Below, in pieces: positions 14,356 to 26,839 of a DNA stretch of 64,000 nt. Origin of the DNA: Phanerochaete sordida (lineage: Eukaryota > Basidiomycota > Agaricomycetes > Polyporales > Phanerochaetaceae); contig BPQB01000022.1 of assembly GCA_019973155.2 (NCBI GenBank), forward strand, positions 124,001 to 188,000, read 5' to 3'. The notes under the pieces are model-generated. The model saw only the letters and a list, made by a program, of their open reading frames with translations. It ran no database searches and had not been told where the DNA came from. The position numbers were made by a program, and so were the translations under genes. Position 1 is the stretch's first letter, and every line of letters starts with the position of its first letter.

Positions 14356-16958
14356 CCAACCCTGCCTTCATGCTAGGTCGTGTCTCAACAGCCCGTGTTG
14401 TCAGATAGCTGCTGCACCGCAATCCAATTTTGAGACCATCTTATTCTGTCACGCATGTGCGATTTGCGAGCCGGTGAAGTCGGAATCGCTCAGCATAAAG
14501 TGATGTCAGGTACGTTTTTCTCTGGAGTTGGTGGGGCAGGGACAACATGCGCCTACCCTGACGCTGCGGGCAAGATTCCTCAGCACAATTGCCCTGATAC
14601 GCCTTTTCGACGCAACAGGCCTCAATCTTCGTGCTGCTTCACCCACTCCAGCAACGAGCGTTTCGCCGACCCGTGCCTCACGATCCGCCCGAGAAACACG
14701 CTGCAAACGCAGCCGTCCCTGTGGCCACCGGCGTTCCGCGCGCTGGCGCAGGCTGTACGGGCTGACCTGGGCTGACCCTTCGTGCCAAGGTCCGCGAGCA
14801 GCGAGCCCCGCTGCGCCAGGCCGTCCCGCTGTTTCAGCCCGTGGCGTGATGGGCCTGGGGGCACTCCGGCGACAGAGCACGTTCTGGGACGCGCCTCGCG
14901 GCGGCGGCGCAGGTGTGTCAGCACGGCGGGCGGCCGCTACGTGCTACTCCCCGCCCCATGCCGCGGCACCACGCCCCACCGCGCGCCGCGGCCGTCGCAT
15001 GAACGCTAACGGCGATGCCTTGCGGCGTGGCTTGCGCTGCGTGGCGCCGCAGGGACGGACCCGCTTGGCCGCGCCATGCCATTTTCTGCCAGCGGGACGG
15101 CGGGTGCCGCCTTGACAGCAGCTGCGTGTCTCGGACCCCGGCAGCTGTACTCGCGCACCGACGTCAGCAATACAGTCGTGCGGGCATCGACGGTGTGACG
15201 GAAGAGCCTGTCTTTCTGGACGCTGTTCGTTCTCGTTCGGCACCGCTCGCAGGTGCGCTACGCCTGCGGTATTTGGATATCAAGACTGCTAGCTGAGCGA
15301 CCTAGACGGCAGCGGTACTCTTGCCATCAAGCACGTGTATGAGCTTGTGCGACAAATGCTCCTTGTCGTCCAAGGGCTTTTGGGACTCCAGCTGGACCTT
15401 TCAGAGAACTCGCTGGCGTTCTAGTGGATTACCGACCGGTCTTCGACGGCGCCCTTTCTCTTTGGACGGTATGTCTGGTTTATGACGAGCCAAAATTACA
15501 TGACCGTGTCGGGACACTGCTATCTAGGCCTAAGCCGACCACACCACCGGTATTATCGTCCCAAAAATTCGTGCTGAGACTCGGAGAGCGCTAGTCTCGG
15601 TTCCAGACATTCGCCTCGCTGGGTGTAGATGAGATCCACGTGACGCCTTTCGTGAACAGCGGCTTGTATTGACCAAGACGCGTTGATGCGCCACCGCCAT
15701 CACGACCGCGTCGCGCCCCGTAGCGGGCTGCATTCACCCTCCAAGACGCGTTGATGCGCCACCACCGCGCGACCGCCATCACGACGCGTCGCATCCCGCC
15801 CTGCCGCGCTGACACATTCATGCAGTGATTTGAAGCCCCCCATGATACCTTTCGGACACTTGCGTGCGCCTGCACCCGTCTGAGTAAACGTCACCAGACA
15901 TAACGCGTCACGGAAGGCGTCCTGTCCTCTGCATTCAAGTTTCTAATGCCCCCCCTTGGTAGGTACTCATTTCTACGCTTATCCCGTAGTTAACTCATTG
16001 ACCGCACGTAATAGTGCGGTCTCTGGATGCCTTCAAGAGGGACAGGAAACGAGGCTAAGAGAGTGCAAGCGATCGATCTCTCTTACGGCTTTCCGCATCT
16101 GCATACGACGGAACGTTCTCATGCTGGCTTGTACAGATACACCCGATGCCATACTGACTTTTCTCAGAGATGGCGACCGATATCCAAGGTCTGGTGTGAC
16201 GAGCATGTGCACCTGTACCCAGGAGAAGTGCCAATTCATGAACTACTCGAGATCGGGTTCCACCGTGCGCCACAACAGACCACAAGAAACAGCTGCAGAT
16301 CCCGCACCGCTTCGTCAGCCGCGATTCTGACTGGGAACACTGCAGTAATCGAGGAGCGATGACGAGAGCCGCAGCCTGCAGCCATCGCCTAGCGTACTCC
16401 GCTCCGTCATCTAGCTCAACCGCGTCGCTGAAAGGTGTCGTTCAGCCCACGGTGTGTACGCCGCTCGGTCCGTACATCGCAGATCGTCCTCGGGCGGCCG
16501 CCAGATCGACTCGGCTGCAAGGCTCTTATTTCCGGGACGTTCGCTCGCGGCACGGAGATCGCACGAGCAGGTCTCATATAGGCTTCGTGCAGGCACTCGC
16601 ATCGAGATGTGCGCGCGATTCGGGCTCCTTTCCGCAGAAGCTAGCCTGTAGAGCTCACCTCGTCAATCACTCGTGGCAAAGCGGGAACGACGAGAGGGGC
16701 AGGCGCGGTGCCTGTAGTGCCCTGTACGCCGGCCGGGCTGCTCGCGCTGTCGTACACGGTCCTCGAGCGAGATCCGCTGATTGCTGCCACGCCCAGAGGT
16801 GCCGCCGGGAACTTGCGCGCACGCCCGTCCGCGCGGGGCATCCTCGTATCAGCCGATGCGTGCGCTCGCCCAAAGCGTGCGGTGCGCAGACGCGAGCGTG
16901 CCATTATCGCCCGGCGCAGGTGCAGCGCGATTACGTGAGCGACGCCGCGCCGGGGTCG
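14356..16958. other. Gene-poor region, partly GC-rich
   Basis: About 2.6 kb with no supportable gene. 14.5-15.2 kb is GC- and CpG-rich and carries overlapping Ala/Arg/Pro-rich open frames that look like composition artefacts. 15.3-16.4 kb is closer to average composition. A short stretch at 15330-15425 translates smoothly (for example LLVVQGLLGLQLDL) but ends in a stop and has no neighbour exons. A direct repeat sits at 15673-15763. Confidence 0.5.
15673..15763 (+). repeat. Short direct repeat, 23-nt unit, two copies 68 bp apart
   Basis: The unit beginning CCAAGACGCGTTGATGCGCC occurs at 15673-15695 and again at 15741-15763. Flanking CCGCCATCACGA-type sequence is also partly repeated. It lies in non-coding DNA. 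It could be a local duplication or the edge of a degenerate element. No terminal inverted repeats or target-site duplication were recognised. Confidence 0.7.
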
Positions 16959-18064
16959 CTACGGGGCCGGGGAGCCCGCGCTGCCCACCCGGAACCGGAA
17001 GACGCGCTGCGCGGCCGCGTCCCCCCGCGTCGCCTGCCCGGCCGCGTCGAGCACCCAGATGTCCCGCTCGAAGAACGCCGCCGCGCCGTCGCGGCGCACG
17101 AGGAGCACCGTCGAGAGCCGCGTGCCGTACAGCGCGTGCTCGCCGCCCGCGGTGACGGGCAGCGGCTCGATGTGGATCGTGTTCCGCAGCTCCGCGCGCG
17201 CGCGCGGCGGGGCGTCGCTGCGCCAGCTGTCGCGAGGCCGCAAAAGTCAGCGTCAGACGGGCACAGGCGTAGGCACACGCACGTCAGCAGGTGGAAGAGG
17301 CGCGCCACGAGGTCGTCCTCTGGCGTCGCGGACGTGACACCGCGCAGCTCGTCGCGGAACATCGCTGCGCCGAGGCGCACCTTGGGCCAGGCCTCCGCGC
17401 CGTGCCCGTCGACGCCGTTCGAGAGGCCGCCGCAGCGGCGCTCGTCGTCCGAGAGCGGGCGCGCGGCGATGGGCCCGCCGCCGCCGTGGTTCGTGACGTA
17501 CGCGGCGTCGTACGCGAGGCCCTGCGCGGCGTCCGCGCGCGGGTCGAGGAGGAGGAGGTTGAAGCCGGCGTACGCGCGGTTTTCCTGGAGCAGGTGCGCG
17601 AGGTGGTCCTGCATGGGCTCGCCGGGGCGGTCGGGGAGGAGGAAGGCGGACGCGAGCGCGCCGCGCGTCGACGCGTACGGCCGGTGTTCCTCGGTGATGT
17701 TCGTGCTGGGGAGCCCGGGCACGGTCAGCTGCGATGCGGGACCCTGTGACGCACCCTGGCAGGGCAGGTGCGGGGGTGACGTACAGAAACGCAACGCGCC
17801 CTGCGCGGCTGGCGCCGAGCCACGTCCCTCCCGCGCGCAGGTCACGCCCCGAGAGCACGTTCCCGGCGGGGTCCTCCTCCGCGGCCGCGGGGCCCGTCTC
17901 GAAACGGTGCCAGTGGGCGGCCGTCGTCGGGCGCGCGAGGAACTCATCTCGGTTTGCGCAGAGGATCCTGCCAGCGGGCGCGCGTCAGCTGCGATGCGAG
18001 GCAGGCACGGGGGCACTTACAAAGCGTAGTCCGGATGCTCGAGTGACCAGAAGCCGACACACAT
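16959..18064 (-). CDS. TANGO2 / NRDE-family protein (4 exons, 305 aa)
   Basis: Exons 18064-18021, 17967-17785, 17705-17283, 17226-16959 (918 nt). The N-terminus MCVGFWSL followed by CANRDEFLARPT is the NRDE signature. Cys2 sits where N-terminal-nucleophile hydrolase-like members carry their nucleophile. Further family blocks are VLSGRDLRAGGTWLGAS, GNVL and GLSNGVDG. Human TANGO2 is implicated in Golgi/ER organisation and in haem and lipid handling. The exact reaction is unknown. Length is close to the family (about 270-300 aa). Exons 3 and 4 are extremely GC-rich, which yields long spurious frames on both strands. Confidence 0.9.
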
Positions 18065-18466
18065 CTGTTAGTCGTTATAGGGATGCCTTTCCGCGTGAGA
18101 GCACAAGGAGTGCGTGGTGAATGAGAACAGAGGCCGCGTCCAGGGAAGGCGTCGACGTGGAACAAGGTCAAGTCCAGACTCGAGTCACCCGAGCCGGGGA
18201 GATCGTTAACGCCTTCCGCTTTCGGGCACCGGGCAGCGTTCTCGGATTATCACGGCACATGACGCAGCGTATATATCATGGACATGAGTACATGAGTCGT
18301 TAAAGGCGTTACAAAGTACAGACAAATATCTACATAGCCCCTAGTCTAGAACGCGCACCTGCTCAAGCCGCCAGTGAAAGGTAACGCTACAAATACGAGA
18401 GCCCAGGGAGGATCGGCATGCAGGAGAAGGAGGGGTGCGAGGCGACGACCCGTGACGCGGGAGAAG
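18065..18466. other. Gap between TANGO2 and the Zn2Cys6 gene
   Basis: About 400 bp, holding the promoter of the TANGO2 gene and the 3' flank of the Zn2Cys6 gene. No gene was seen. Confidence 0.4.
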
Positions 18467-19842
18467 CTAGTTGATGTGATACGACTTGTGATACATGCTG
18501 GGGTCGCCCGGCGAGACGGGGAAATACGAGTCGTACTGGCCGGGCGCGGCGGAGATGGCGGGCCAGTCGTGGTGGATGGACGCGGCCATGCTCGCGTGGC
18601 TGGACGTCGAGACGGGCGAGAGGAGCTCGCTGTCGGGCGTCGAGAGCCCGTCGAAGGGCGTGGGGGGCGTGCCCTCGCCTGAGCCGCCGCTGTCGAGACG
18701 GGGCGATCAGCACGCGGCGCGGTGTGGGAAACGCGGGCAGCACTTACTGCATCAGGTCGTTGAGCTGCGCGATGCGCTTGAGGATCGTGCAGTTGTGCCG
18801 CGCGGCGTGCTCGGGCAGCTGGCGGAGGAGCTCGATGGTGTTCTGGAGCTGGTGCGTGAGCGAGATGAGGGGCGCGCCCGCGGCGGGGTTCGTGAGGCAG
18901 GTGCAGGTCGACTCGGGCGACTCGGGCGAGCGCATGCCGTACGGCTGGTGGTAGTAGACGTCGGAGGCGGACATGGAGAGGCTGGACTGGCGCGTGTTCG
19001 GGTAGCTCATCGAGGAGCTCGAGGAGGACGAGGGCGAGTACTGGAGGTCGCCGGTGGGCGCGCAGGGCGTGCCGTCGAACGCGAGCTGTGGCGCGGGCGA
19101 GGGCGACATGCGGTAGAGCTGGGGCTGCTGCTGCTGGTCGCCATTTTGCTCCGGCTTGACGCCGCCGGCGGACTGGGACTGGTTTCGTTGCCGCTGGAAG
19201 AGCGCGGTGCGGCGGGTCGAGCGGGAGTGCCACTTCTCGGAGGCGTCTCCGTCGCAGAAGTTGGGGTCGGCCCAGCGGGGGTGGGGCTTCCCCCGGAGTT
19301 CGCGGACGAGCGACTCGAGCTCTGCGATTCTGTTCCGTAGCCGGGTGGTCTCGTCGATGTTGGGGTCATCTCTGCACGGTTGGGTGAGCACGTGGGAATG
19401 GGCGGGGAGAGGCAAGCGCACGTACCTCGCGGCGGGGTCGTCGACCTCGTAGACACAGAGGCCCGTCTGCAGCAGTGGTCAACATCCATCGAGCACAGGC
19501 ACCGTCGAGCAGATGCGTACCAAGCCGAGCTGGATGCAGCGTTGGCAGGGGCGCTTTCGGTCGCACTGCGCGCTCAGGGGTCAGCGGGGGGCGGGACAAA
19601 GGAGGCGTGAGCGGACACACCTTGCGCTTGGAGGTATGGCAGTTGAGGCAGGACTGGGTGGTCCGGTTGCGTCGCCTGGAAGATGCGTAAGTTTTCACAT
19701 ATGGAAGGAGGATCGCTGATCAGTTGGGGACATACCGCTTGCGGTGGTCGATTTCGACGCCGAGGTCAAAGTCCATGATCTCGCCCTTGAACTGCACGGG
19801 AGCCATGGTGGTGCTGGCGTTGGTCTGGGAGTCTGAACTCAT
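18467..19842 (-). CDS. Zn2Cys6 binuclear-cluster transcription factor (6 exons, 364 aa)
   Basis: Exons 19842-19736, 19675-19621, 19565-19521, 19466-19426, 19371-18748, 18689-18467 (1095 nt). The Gal4-type cluster CLNC-x6-CDRKRPCQRC-x8-C lies at about residues 42-70 and is split over four small exons. A heptad-like segment (RLRNRIAELESLVRELR) follows. It could be a dimerisation coiled coil. The C-terminal half is Ser/Gln/Pro-rich, with a poly-Ser tract and no fungal-specific (MHR) transcription-factor domain. It also carries a Leu-rich stretch (LISLTHQLQNTIELLRQL). The protein is a nuclear DNA-binding regulator; target genes are unknown. The ATG at 19842 is followed directly by a conserved-looking N-terminus. 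An internal in-frame ATG 12 codons later is a possible alternative start. Confidence 0.92.
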
Positions 19843-22800
19843 ACGGTGGATGGGTGCGGGAGAGCCGAGGAGGCGGAGGGTGGTGAGGAAATGAGATGTT
19901 GGACGGAGGCGACTTTATGTCTTTGGGTAGCGCGCAAATACGAGGCTAAATACGAGCGATGCAGCGTTTGGGCGAATTCAAACAGGCCGTGCCGAACTGG
20001 GACGGTGGTCTACACGCTCCATCGTCCCTGAAGGTCCCATTGATTCACTCTTTCTGAAGGGGGATTTCCCCGGCGTCATGGCATAACGTACAGACAGCCT
20101 CACATCGGCAGAACAGCCGCCCTCGCCGGAGGGACCGACTGATTAGATTTAGATTCCCTCGCCCGCAGCCTGCGGGTCGCCCTCCGCGGTGTCATCAATC
20201 TCCCTACCCTAGCACGCCCCCCAGGTACCCAGCACAGCCAGCCCAATTATTCCTGGAAGACAGCCCGGAGATCCTTCGCTTTCTCCCGAGCCCCGACGGC
20301 AACCACGTCTGCTGCAGTCCCACCTGATGATACCCTCCCTCTCCACCGGATGCCTGTCGTGACCGGGTCCTGCCTCCACCCGACACCACCGCGCCCGCAT
20401 GTCTTACGTACAGTGCCCGTGCACCCCAGACGTCGCCGACGTCGACCCCAGCACGCTGCCCGTCGTGTGCGCGCCGGTCATCCGAGCTCGCGCCCGCTCC
20501 CGAGGTGCTCGGTCGATCGACGCGCGCGAAACCTTGATTGGGGCTAGCATCGCGCTGCCGCAGCCGAAGTCACGTCTCCAGAAAACACACTCCTTGTTGT
20601 CGCGGGTCGCCCTCCGAGAACGCACAAATGAAGCGAGTGATCGCCCAGCCGTGGCCTCGAAACCGCGCGCGGCCGTGCGCGTCCGGCCCCCCACGGCGGC
20701 GCTGCCCTGCCGGGCCTCCTCTGGCGGATTCGCCGTAAAGGGACCGGGGCACGCGCGATCGCGCGGCGGTGGTTCGCCAGCCACGCTGTGCCGAGCAGAG
20801 GAGGGCGCGCCCCGCGGCCGCATCCGGCAGGCGTCGATCGCGCGCGCGCGCACACACAGGCTGCCCGCCCTGCCCTTGCGCGATGACGCTTGGGGGCCGC
20901 CGCGCGGTCTGGGCGACGCGGCGGGATCAGAATGTGGCGTTTTGGTTCGCCGTCCTCGAGGGGCCGCCTTCTGATTCGGGCTCGGCGCGCGAACATGCAC
21001 GTTGCAGCGTATATTGTGTGTGCACGCCGCGAGCGCCCTGCCGTAACCTGCGAACGCGACCGCGGGTAAGCAGCGTCGTCGCGGGGCGCAGCACAGCGCA
21101 CACTACCTGCGGAAGCTCCGCCAGCCCTCGGAATGAGGTGCTGCACCTGTGCTGGACGACGTCCCACAGCAGTGACAGGCCTGCCGAAAATACTCGCCCG
21201 GTGACACAGCGCGCCAAGACGTGGATGCACAGGCGCCTGCGACCCTGAGGCACGACACAGGCCTGCCTCGATCCCAGCTGCCCACGGGCTGATAGCGACG
21301 CCAGGACAACAGCAGCGTAGGCTATCGCACCCGCGCCAGGGCACGCTAGGACGCGGTGGGCAGCGGCGGCGGCGCCCGTGTGCCCGCCGGCGACGGGTGT
21401 GAGGCCGTGGGGCTCCCGCGCCAGCACGCTGCCTGCAGCCGGCTCACGCGGCCGGGAGACGCTGCGTGCGGGCCAGCAGGGCGAGCGAGGCGGACGAGGC
21501 TGCCGGGGAAAGGACAGACGGGGCCCCCAGGAAACGATCATCCATCAGAGGGAGAACAGCGCGGACAAGGGATGCCTGGGATCGCCTTTCGCGGACGATG
21601 CAAGCGAAGTCACGACACGGGTCACGACGGACGGCACAGGAATGGGGCCTGCGCCTCCCGAAGCTTGTGTTGGGAGTATCACGGGTGGGCGTCGGCGACC
21701 CTGGATGAGGACCGCAGGCTTGTCTGTATCAGGCCTGCCGTCGCGACTGCGTGCCGGGGCGAGCAGGCGCAGGCTGCGCGCGCAGAGGCCCACGCTGTGA
21801 TGGCGACGGGCCACAGCCCGCACCGGCCAGAACGATATGTTGTCCTCGGCGGATCACGTACAAGAGAAGGCAGATGGGGGAGGAGATGAAAACCCTCCAG
21901 AATGAAGAATAAGGTCACCGCAGACGTAATAAAAAGCACCGAAAATTCATACCAGCGACGCGCGACGGGGGCAGCAGATCTAGAGCTCGCACGCACGCGA
22001 GAGGACGGCGCGTGCTGTGCACCTCGCGATGGGCAGTGAGAAAGCGGAAGGGACGAGGAAGTTTGTGGGAGGCGCCGGGGCGACGGTGGTGGGCGGGACC
22101 CCGGAAGCGGGCATGGGCTCCCACGGCTGGGAAGGGGGTGTGCGCTCGCCGCCCGCGGCTCCCACTTGTGCGTGCCCCGCCCAGGGCCAACGCGAAACCT
22201 TGGCCACCGCCTGCCAGGGCTGGCTCTGCGCAGACGAGCTAGCGCATCTATGGCTGCCGCAGATCTGCCCCGCGAGGACGCTTTCCTACTCGTGCGTAGC
22301 CCTGGTGTCGCACCCCACCGTTTCGAACGCACCCCTCAAACACGACCCGCCGCCGTCCATTTTGCTCTATCAGAAGCGCGGCGCACACGGGCCCTTTTGG
22401 GACGGGGCTATTTACACACTCCGGCAAGGCATCCGTACGCGACCCTTGACTGAGGTGGAAGGCGCACCCACCGGCTGCCGCCTCCGTCCAACGCCACAAG
22501 TCCTACCCGCACCAGTATGGAACACCCGGCGCTCCCAGCCTGCCGAAGCCCTGCATCTCTCGTAACCCAATCGCTGCCGGCCGTCCGCCGGCGATTGCAG
22601 CACCCCCACGCAGCTCGCAGGGCGTCGTCGTGCGTGCGCGGCGCCCCAAATCTCGCGCGGCCTGCTGCCCGCGAGCAGGGCCCCCGCGTGCTGCCGGGCC
22701 TCCCGTGCGGGGCTGCCTCCCGCGCGCGCGTTCGGGACGGCGTGCCGTGGCGCGGGCACGCGAATTTGCAACGCGTGCGCGCGCATTTTTGGCACGGCGG

Positions 22801-24647
22801 GTCGTGCAGCGCGCGCGCCACGCCACGCCCCGCGCCGTCAGGGAAGCGTCCCGCACCGGCTCGCTGCCCGCGCCCCACCCCCCGCGCCCCTCGCCGCGCG
22901 CGCCGCTGCACACGGACGGCTCGGGCCAGGGGCTGCGGCGCGTGCGCGCGTTCCGAGCGCTGCCGTGGGCCCTCCCGGCGGGGACCCTGCGCTGGAAAGC
23001 TAAACGGGAGAATGTCGCGGGGTTCGCGTCGGAAGATTTGATCCCCGCAGGCGTATCATGAAGACGCGATGCGCGGTCCGCCGTGGCGGATAGACACAGC
23101 ACGACGCTGCGCGCTGCTCGCACGACAGCTGCGCACCTTCTGTGGCGGTCGCCGAGGCCGCCGCGCCCGGACAGGCGACGAGAGCGCATCAGAGGCATTG
23201 GCAAGAGCGTAGCAGGCAGTGCCGGATGTCGGTGCGGACGCTGTTCTTTTTCGCCTCGAACGTGTCGTGCTTTCCAAGTCAGAAGTGATCGCGCTTGTCG
23301 ACCCTGAGCGTGCAACTGCGCAAACTGTGTCGGCGGATGCGTCTTGCGTTCGAGGGTACGGCAAGAGGCTACGCCCCAATTGTCTCCCGAGGCACGGAGG
23401 CCCGCCCCTGCGTCTGCATTGTCCCCGCCGTGCGCCACAGCGGCCAGCAAAGGCGGGCGCATGACGTCGCCGTACACGGACACCTCTGGATAAACAAACA
23501 CGCGCGCTCGCGGGTGCCGTGGTTCGAACGCCGCGCTAGCCACACGGTAGCCTATAAGCTTCGCAGTGCCTAGGAGATCTGACCGCGCAGCTATATCCGG
23601 CCGCGCTGCTGGTGTGGCGTGCGCCAAGGCCGTCAGGGTCTGCGCGCCCGGCGCAGCCGTTAAGCATCGCAATCCTGCGTGTGCGCCCGCGGCGGGCTGA
23701 TCCACCGCTTCTTCAATTTGCGCGCCGTCCCGCGAACACAGAGGCCCACGTCGGCCCCCGCGCCCGGAGTGCCGGGCACCGCTCCCCGATCCGTGGAGCG
23801 ACGATCCGTGCGCTGCCCGCGCCGGGCATCCGAGCCGCTGCCCATCCCGCGCACGTCTTTTCCGCCCTCGTACCCGTCCCCGCGCGCGCCGCCGCGCATG
23901 CTTGCGACGTTAATCATGCTTCGGGGGCTGATGGTCGTCGCGCACGCTGTGCACAATTTGTCTCCCTTCGCCGACGTCGGACGCGGCGTGCGCAGCCGCC
24001 GCACACGCTGGGCAGCGCGGCGCAGGGCGCAGGCCGGAGAGCAGGGCGCGGCGACCTGGCAGAGGCTGCCGTCGGAAGCGAGGGGACGCTCTGCGCAGAG
24101 AAGCCTGTCTCCACGTTCCGAGCCGGCGGTTCCCAAGGGCTTGGCCACGATCGCAACTCGCGGCAAACCAGGCCAGGACCGACGCCCAATCTCCACTCCT
24201 CCACACCGCACCCATCTCCTGGCCCGCGCGGCCGGCCGACGTCTCCTCGGCACGTCCCCGACATTGATGCCTGCCATCCTTGCCGCGCTGCCAGCCGTCG
24301 GATTTAGACGAACGCGCATCAGCCCGCGCGTCCCCCGTCGCCTTTGTGGCTCTCGCAAATCTCGGAAATGGATATCACCCCTTGCGCCAGGCGCGCGCGC
24401 CGTAATTATCGGGTCCCTTGCTCTGCGCTGCTCTGCGAGAGATCGATCCGATGTGCCGAGGGTTGAACGGGGCGTGGCAGGGCGGACAACAAAATCGGAT
24501 ATATTCCCGCATAGCAATGGCAGCGCATGAAGTCATCGAGGCGAACTGTGCTTCTCATTCCTCCGTCGTCGAGAGCACCGGACATCATCGCGCATGACGA
24601 CACGCGCGACGGCCGTCCGGAAGCGTTAAGGGTGCGCGGCAGCTGTG
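19843..24647. other. 4.8-kb GC-rich stretch without recognisable genes
   Basis: This lies between the Zn2Cys6 start and the end of the PS synthase gene. 20.4-24.5 kb is very GC- and CpG-rich and full of long overlapping open frames on both strands (up to 400 codons at 23705-22503). Their translations are Ala/Arg/Pro-dominated, with no motif, no plausible intron pattern and no family resemblance. No tRNA, rRNA or terminal repeats were seen. It may contain the long upstream region or a non-coding transcript of the regulator gene, which is speculation. Confidence 0.55.
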
Positions 24648-26839
24648 CTATTGCGTCTTGGCCTTCCGAGACTGCCGGCGCAGATACCGTCTGATGCTGG
24701 GCACGCCAAACTGTCAACCGCGGCACGGAGGCCGGTGCGGGTCAGTCGCACGATGCCGACGCGTCACCCAGCGAACCGAGCACTCACTCTCACGGTAGGG
24801 TACAGCACGAGCAGCGCTGCCCCGATCGCCCACGCGGCCTTGACACGCGCGGGCAGTGGCTCGGGGAACTGACCCTTGCTCCATTTCGCTATCGCCAGCA
24901 GCTCTGTGCCGATGGTGGCGACCAGCAGCCAGACGTGTTGCCCCATCCGCACCGCACGCCTGTCCCCGGTCGGCCCATCAATGTCCGCACTTCGGCACTA
25001 CGGGTCACAATGCCGGACGCACCTTGGGTCCCCCACGTATTGATACAACTCCCTCACCGCCGGAAGGGCACACAGGAAAACCCCCGCGAGGCGAGCGATC
25101 ACAAACGGGTGCTCGGGTTCCATCCACAGCAGGGTCTGACAGGCGCCGTCGTTCGACACACCCTGACAGCTCATAGAGTAGGCTGCGTACCTTGAGGTAG
25201 AACGGGTTCAGCTCGGCCGCAAGGAAGACCGCAAGAAGCAGGACGACCGCGACGTAGTGGGTGAAGTCCGCCGTGCCTTCCCACTTGAACGTTGTCCAAT
25301 CTGCCGGCGAGAACTGGCTAATCACCCTGCGTGTCTTGCCGCGCACGCCCCGGATCTGTCGGAAGCCGCGCCATTGGTACTTCTGCAAGAGGGAATCCAC
25401 AGGGACACAGTGAGCCAAATACGTGACGTCGAGATTTCATTATCCGACCTTGACTTCGAAGTATTGACATGTCTTCATGCCTGCAGTGTGATAAACGCAC
25501 CCCATGAGTTGCCGAAGACGCCAGAGCAGCGTCATCCTGATAAACGTGCCATACCTAGGTAGGTTCCCAGCCAATTGCAGACGAGCACATCCAGGATCCA
25601 CTGGTAACGGGTGTCAGCGACCCAGACACAGGCTCCTACCCCGGGTCAAGGCACGTACATGATCCCACCAGCACTGCACAACGGAGTGAGCTCGGCGTGA
25701 GACTAGACATGGTCTGGAGCACGCACCTCGGCGAAATTGGCAAGTTGGTGTTGCAACGAATATTCAGCGAACTCGAAAGCGATGCTGAGTATCTAATGGC
25801 GCATGTTAAACGACGTTAGTCCATGAAAAGATTCGTCATACCCAGCAGAACCAGTAATCGCGAAGGATGAGTGCCTTCCCGAACCATCCGAGAGCGTGCG
25901 CAAGACAGAAGATATCGATGGCATTCTGTAACACGACTAAGCCGACGTCGGATCTAGCAGTTGCACACACACGTACCCAAACGTTCTGAGGCGTGAAGTC
26001 GCAATTCTCGGCATAACTCTTTTCGGGCAACGGCCTCCCCAGATTAGGGTCGAGGTAGACCATCATCGCGCGTGCAGAGTTCAAGTCCTGGAATAACAAG
26101 AAGACCAAAGCGAGTTCATACAGCAGGTTGATGCCGAGGACAAGTCTCCAGAACGCTAGGTGGCTGCGAATGAGGACTGCAGGGTGCCTGGCGAATAGCA
26201 TTTCGGCGTACCTGGGTGAGGTCGAACGAAGGGACCGTCGCGGAACTGGATTACGCCAAAGAGAAGGAAGCCAGCTATCGCTGCATATGCTCCACTGTAC
26301 GCAGTTCAGCTTCAAGCAGCCTGCAGGGCTAAAGGACGCACACTCTTCGCTTATCTCGCCCTTCCTCTAGTAAATCTTGTGTAGTCGCGACGTATGCCAA
26401 GATTCCCATTGCTACACCGAGAACCGACAGGGTGATGGGTTTGTAGAAGAACCTGACGCGTGATTTATCAGTTTGAATGCTTCCCAAGACGTTCAGGGTA
26501 CGCACTCTACGCTGGTATCGTGGGCTTCTTGGAAAGGCGTGATGCGGGTGTATGGCTCTGTGCGATCGGCCTGCCCACCAGCATACATGAGGACCTGCAG
26601 CTTCCATAGCACACCCAGAGACTCACATCGTACCCTGCAGGCACTCAAATGGTCACGTCGCGTCCCAATGAGCAAGTCGGCTACTCACAGCGAACGGGTG
26701 CGCCATCGAGCCCAGGCGTCGGCTCGGGTCCCTCGTGGTGCGGAACGTGTGCGTCCGACTCCTCGGTCGGCGACAGGGCAGGCTCGATGGGCGAGAGCTC
26801 AGCGTCGTCCGCGGCGTGTGGGGGCGCGGGCGCAGACAT
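24648..26839 (-). CDS. Phosphatidylserine synthase, base-exchange (PSS1/2) type (15 exons, 467 aa)
   Basis: Exons: 26839-26689, 26634-26627, 26594-26506, 26452-26342, 26294-26212, 26155-25977, 25925-25842, 25792-25727, 25673-25659, 25600-25555, 25480-25449, 25382-25191, 25135-25023, 24959-24788, 24710-24648 (1404 nt). Family landmarks in order: FFYKPITL; RDGPFVRPHPAFWRLVLG; YLDPNLG; ALGWFGKALILRDYWFCW; ANFAECWWDHWILDVLVCN; FEVKKYQWRGFRQI; FSPADWTTFKW; AAELNPFYLK. These match animal/plant PSS, which swaps serine for the head group of PC or PE in the ER membrane. Multiple helices are present. The catalytic-region CWWDH is encoded by a 15-nt exon and WYD by an 8-nt exon. Yeasts use the unrelated CDP-DAG-dependent Cho1. 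The stop is TAG at 24650-24648. Confidence 0.93.

Noticed and set aside
14528..15115. 195-codon plus-strand ORF
   Set aside because: Lies in a GC-rich patch with competing frames on both strands and no protein-like features.
20544..21344. 266-codon minus-strand ORF
   Set aside because: Same GC artefact; no recognisable domain or splice structure.
23520..23535. GGTTCGAACGCC resembling a tRNA T-loop
   Set aside because: The T-stem does not pair and no cloverleaf fits.
22503..23705. 400-codon minus-strand ORF in the GC-rich block
   Set aside because: Ala/Arg/Pro composition, overlapping equally long frames on both strands, no motif, helix pattern or signal peptide; stop codons are simply rare at this GC content.
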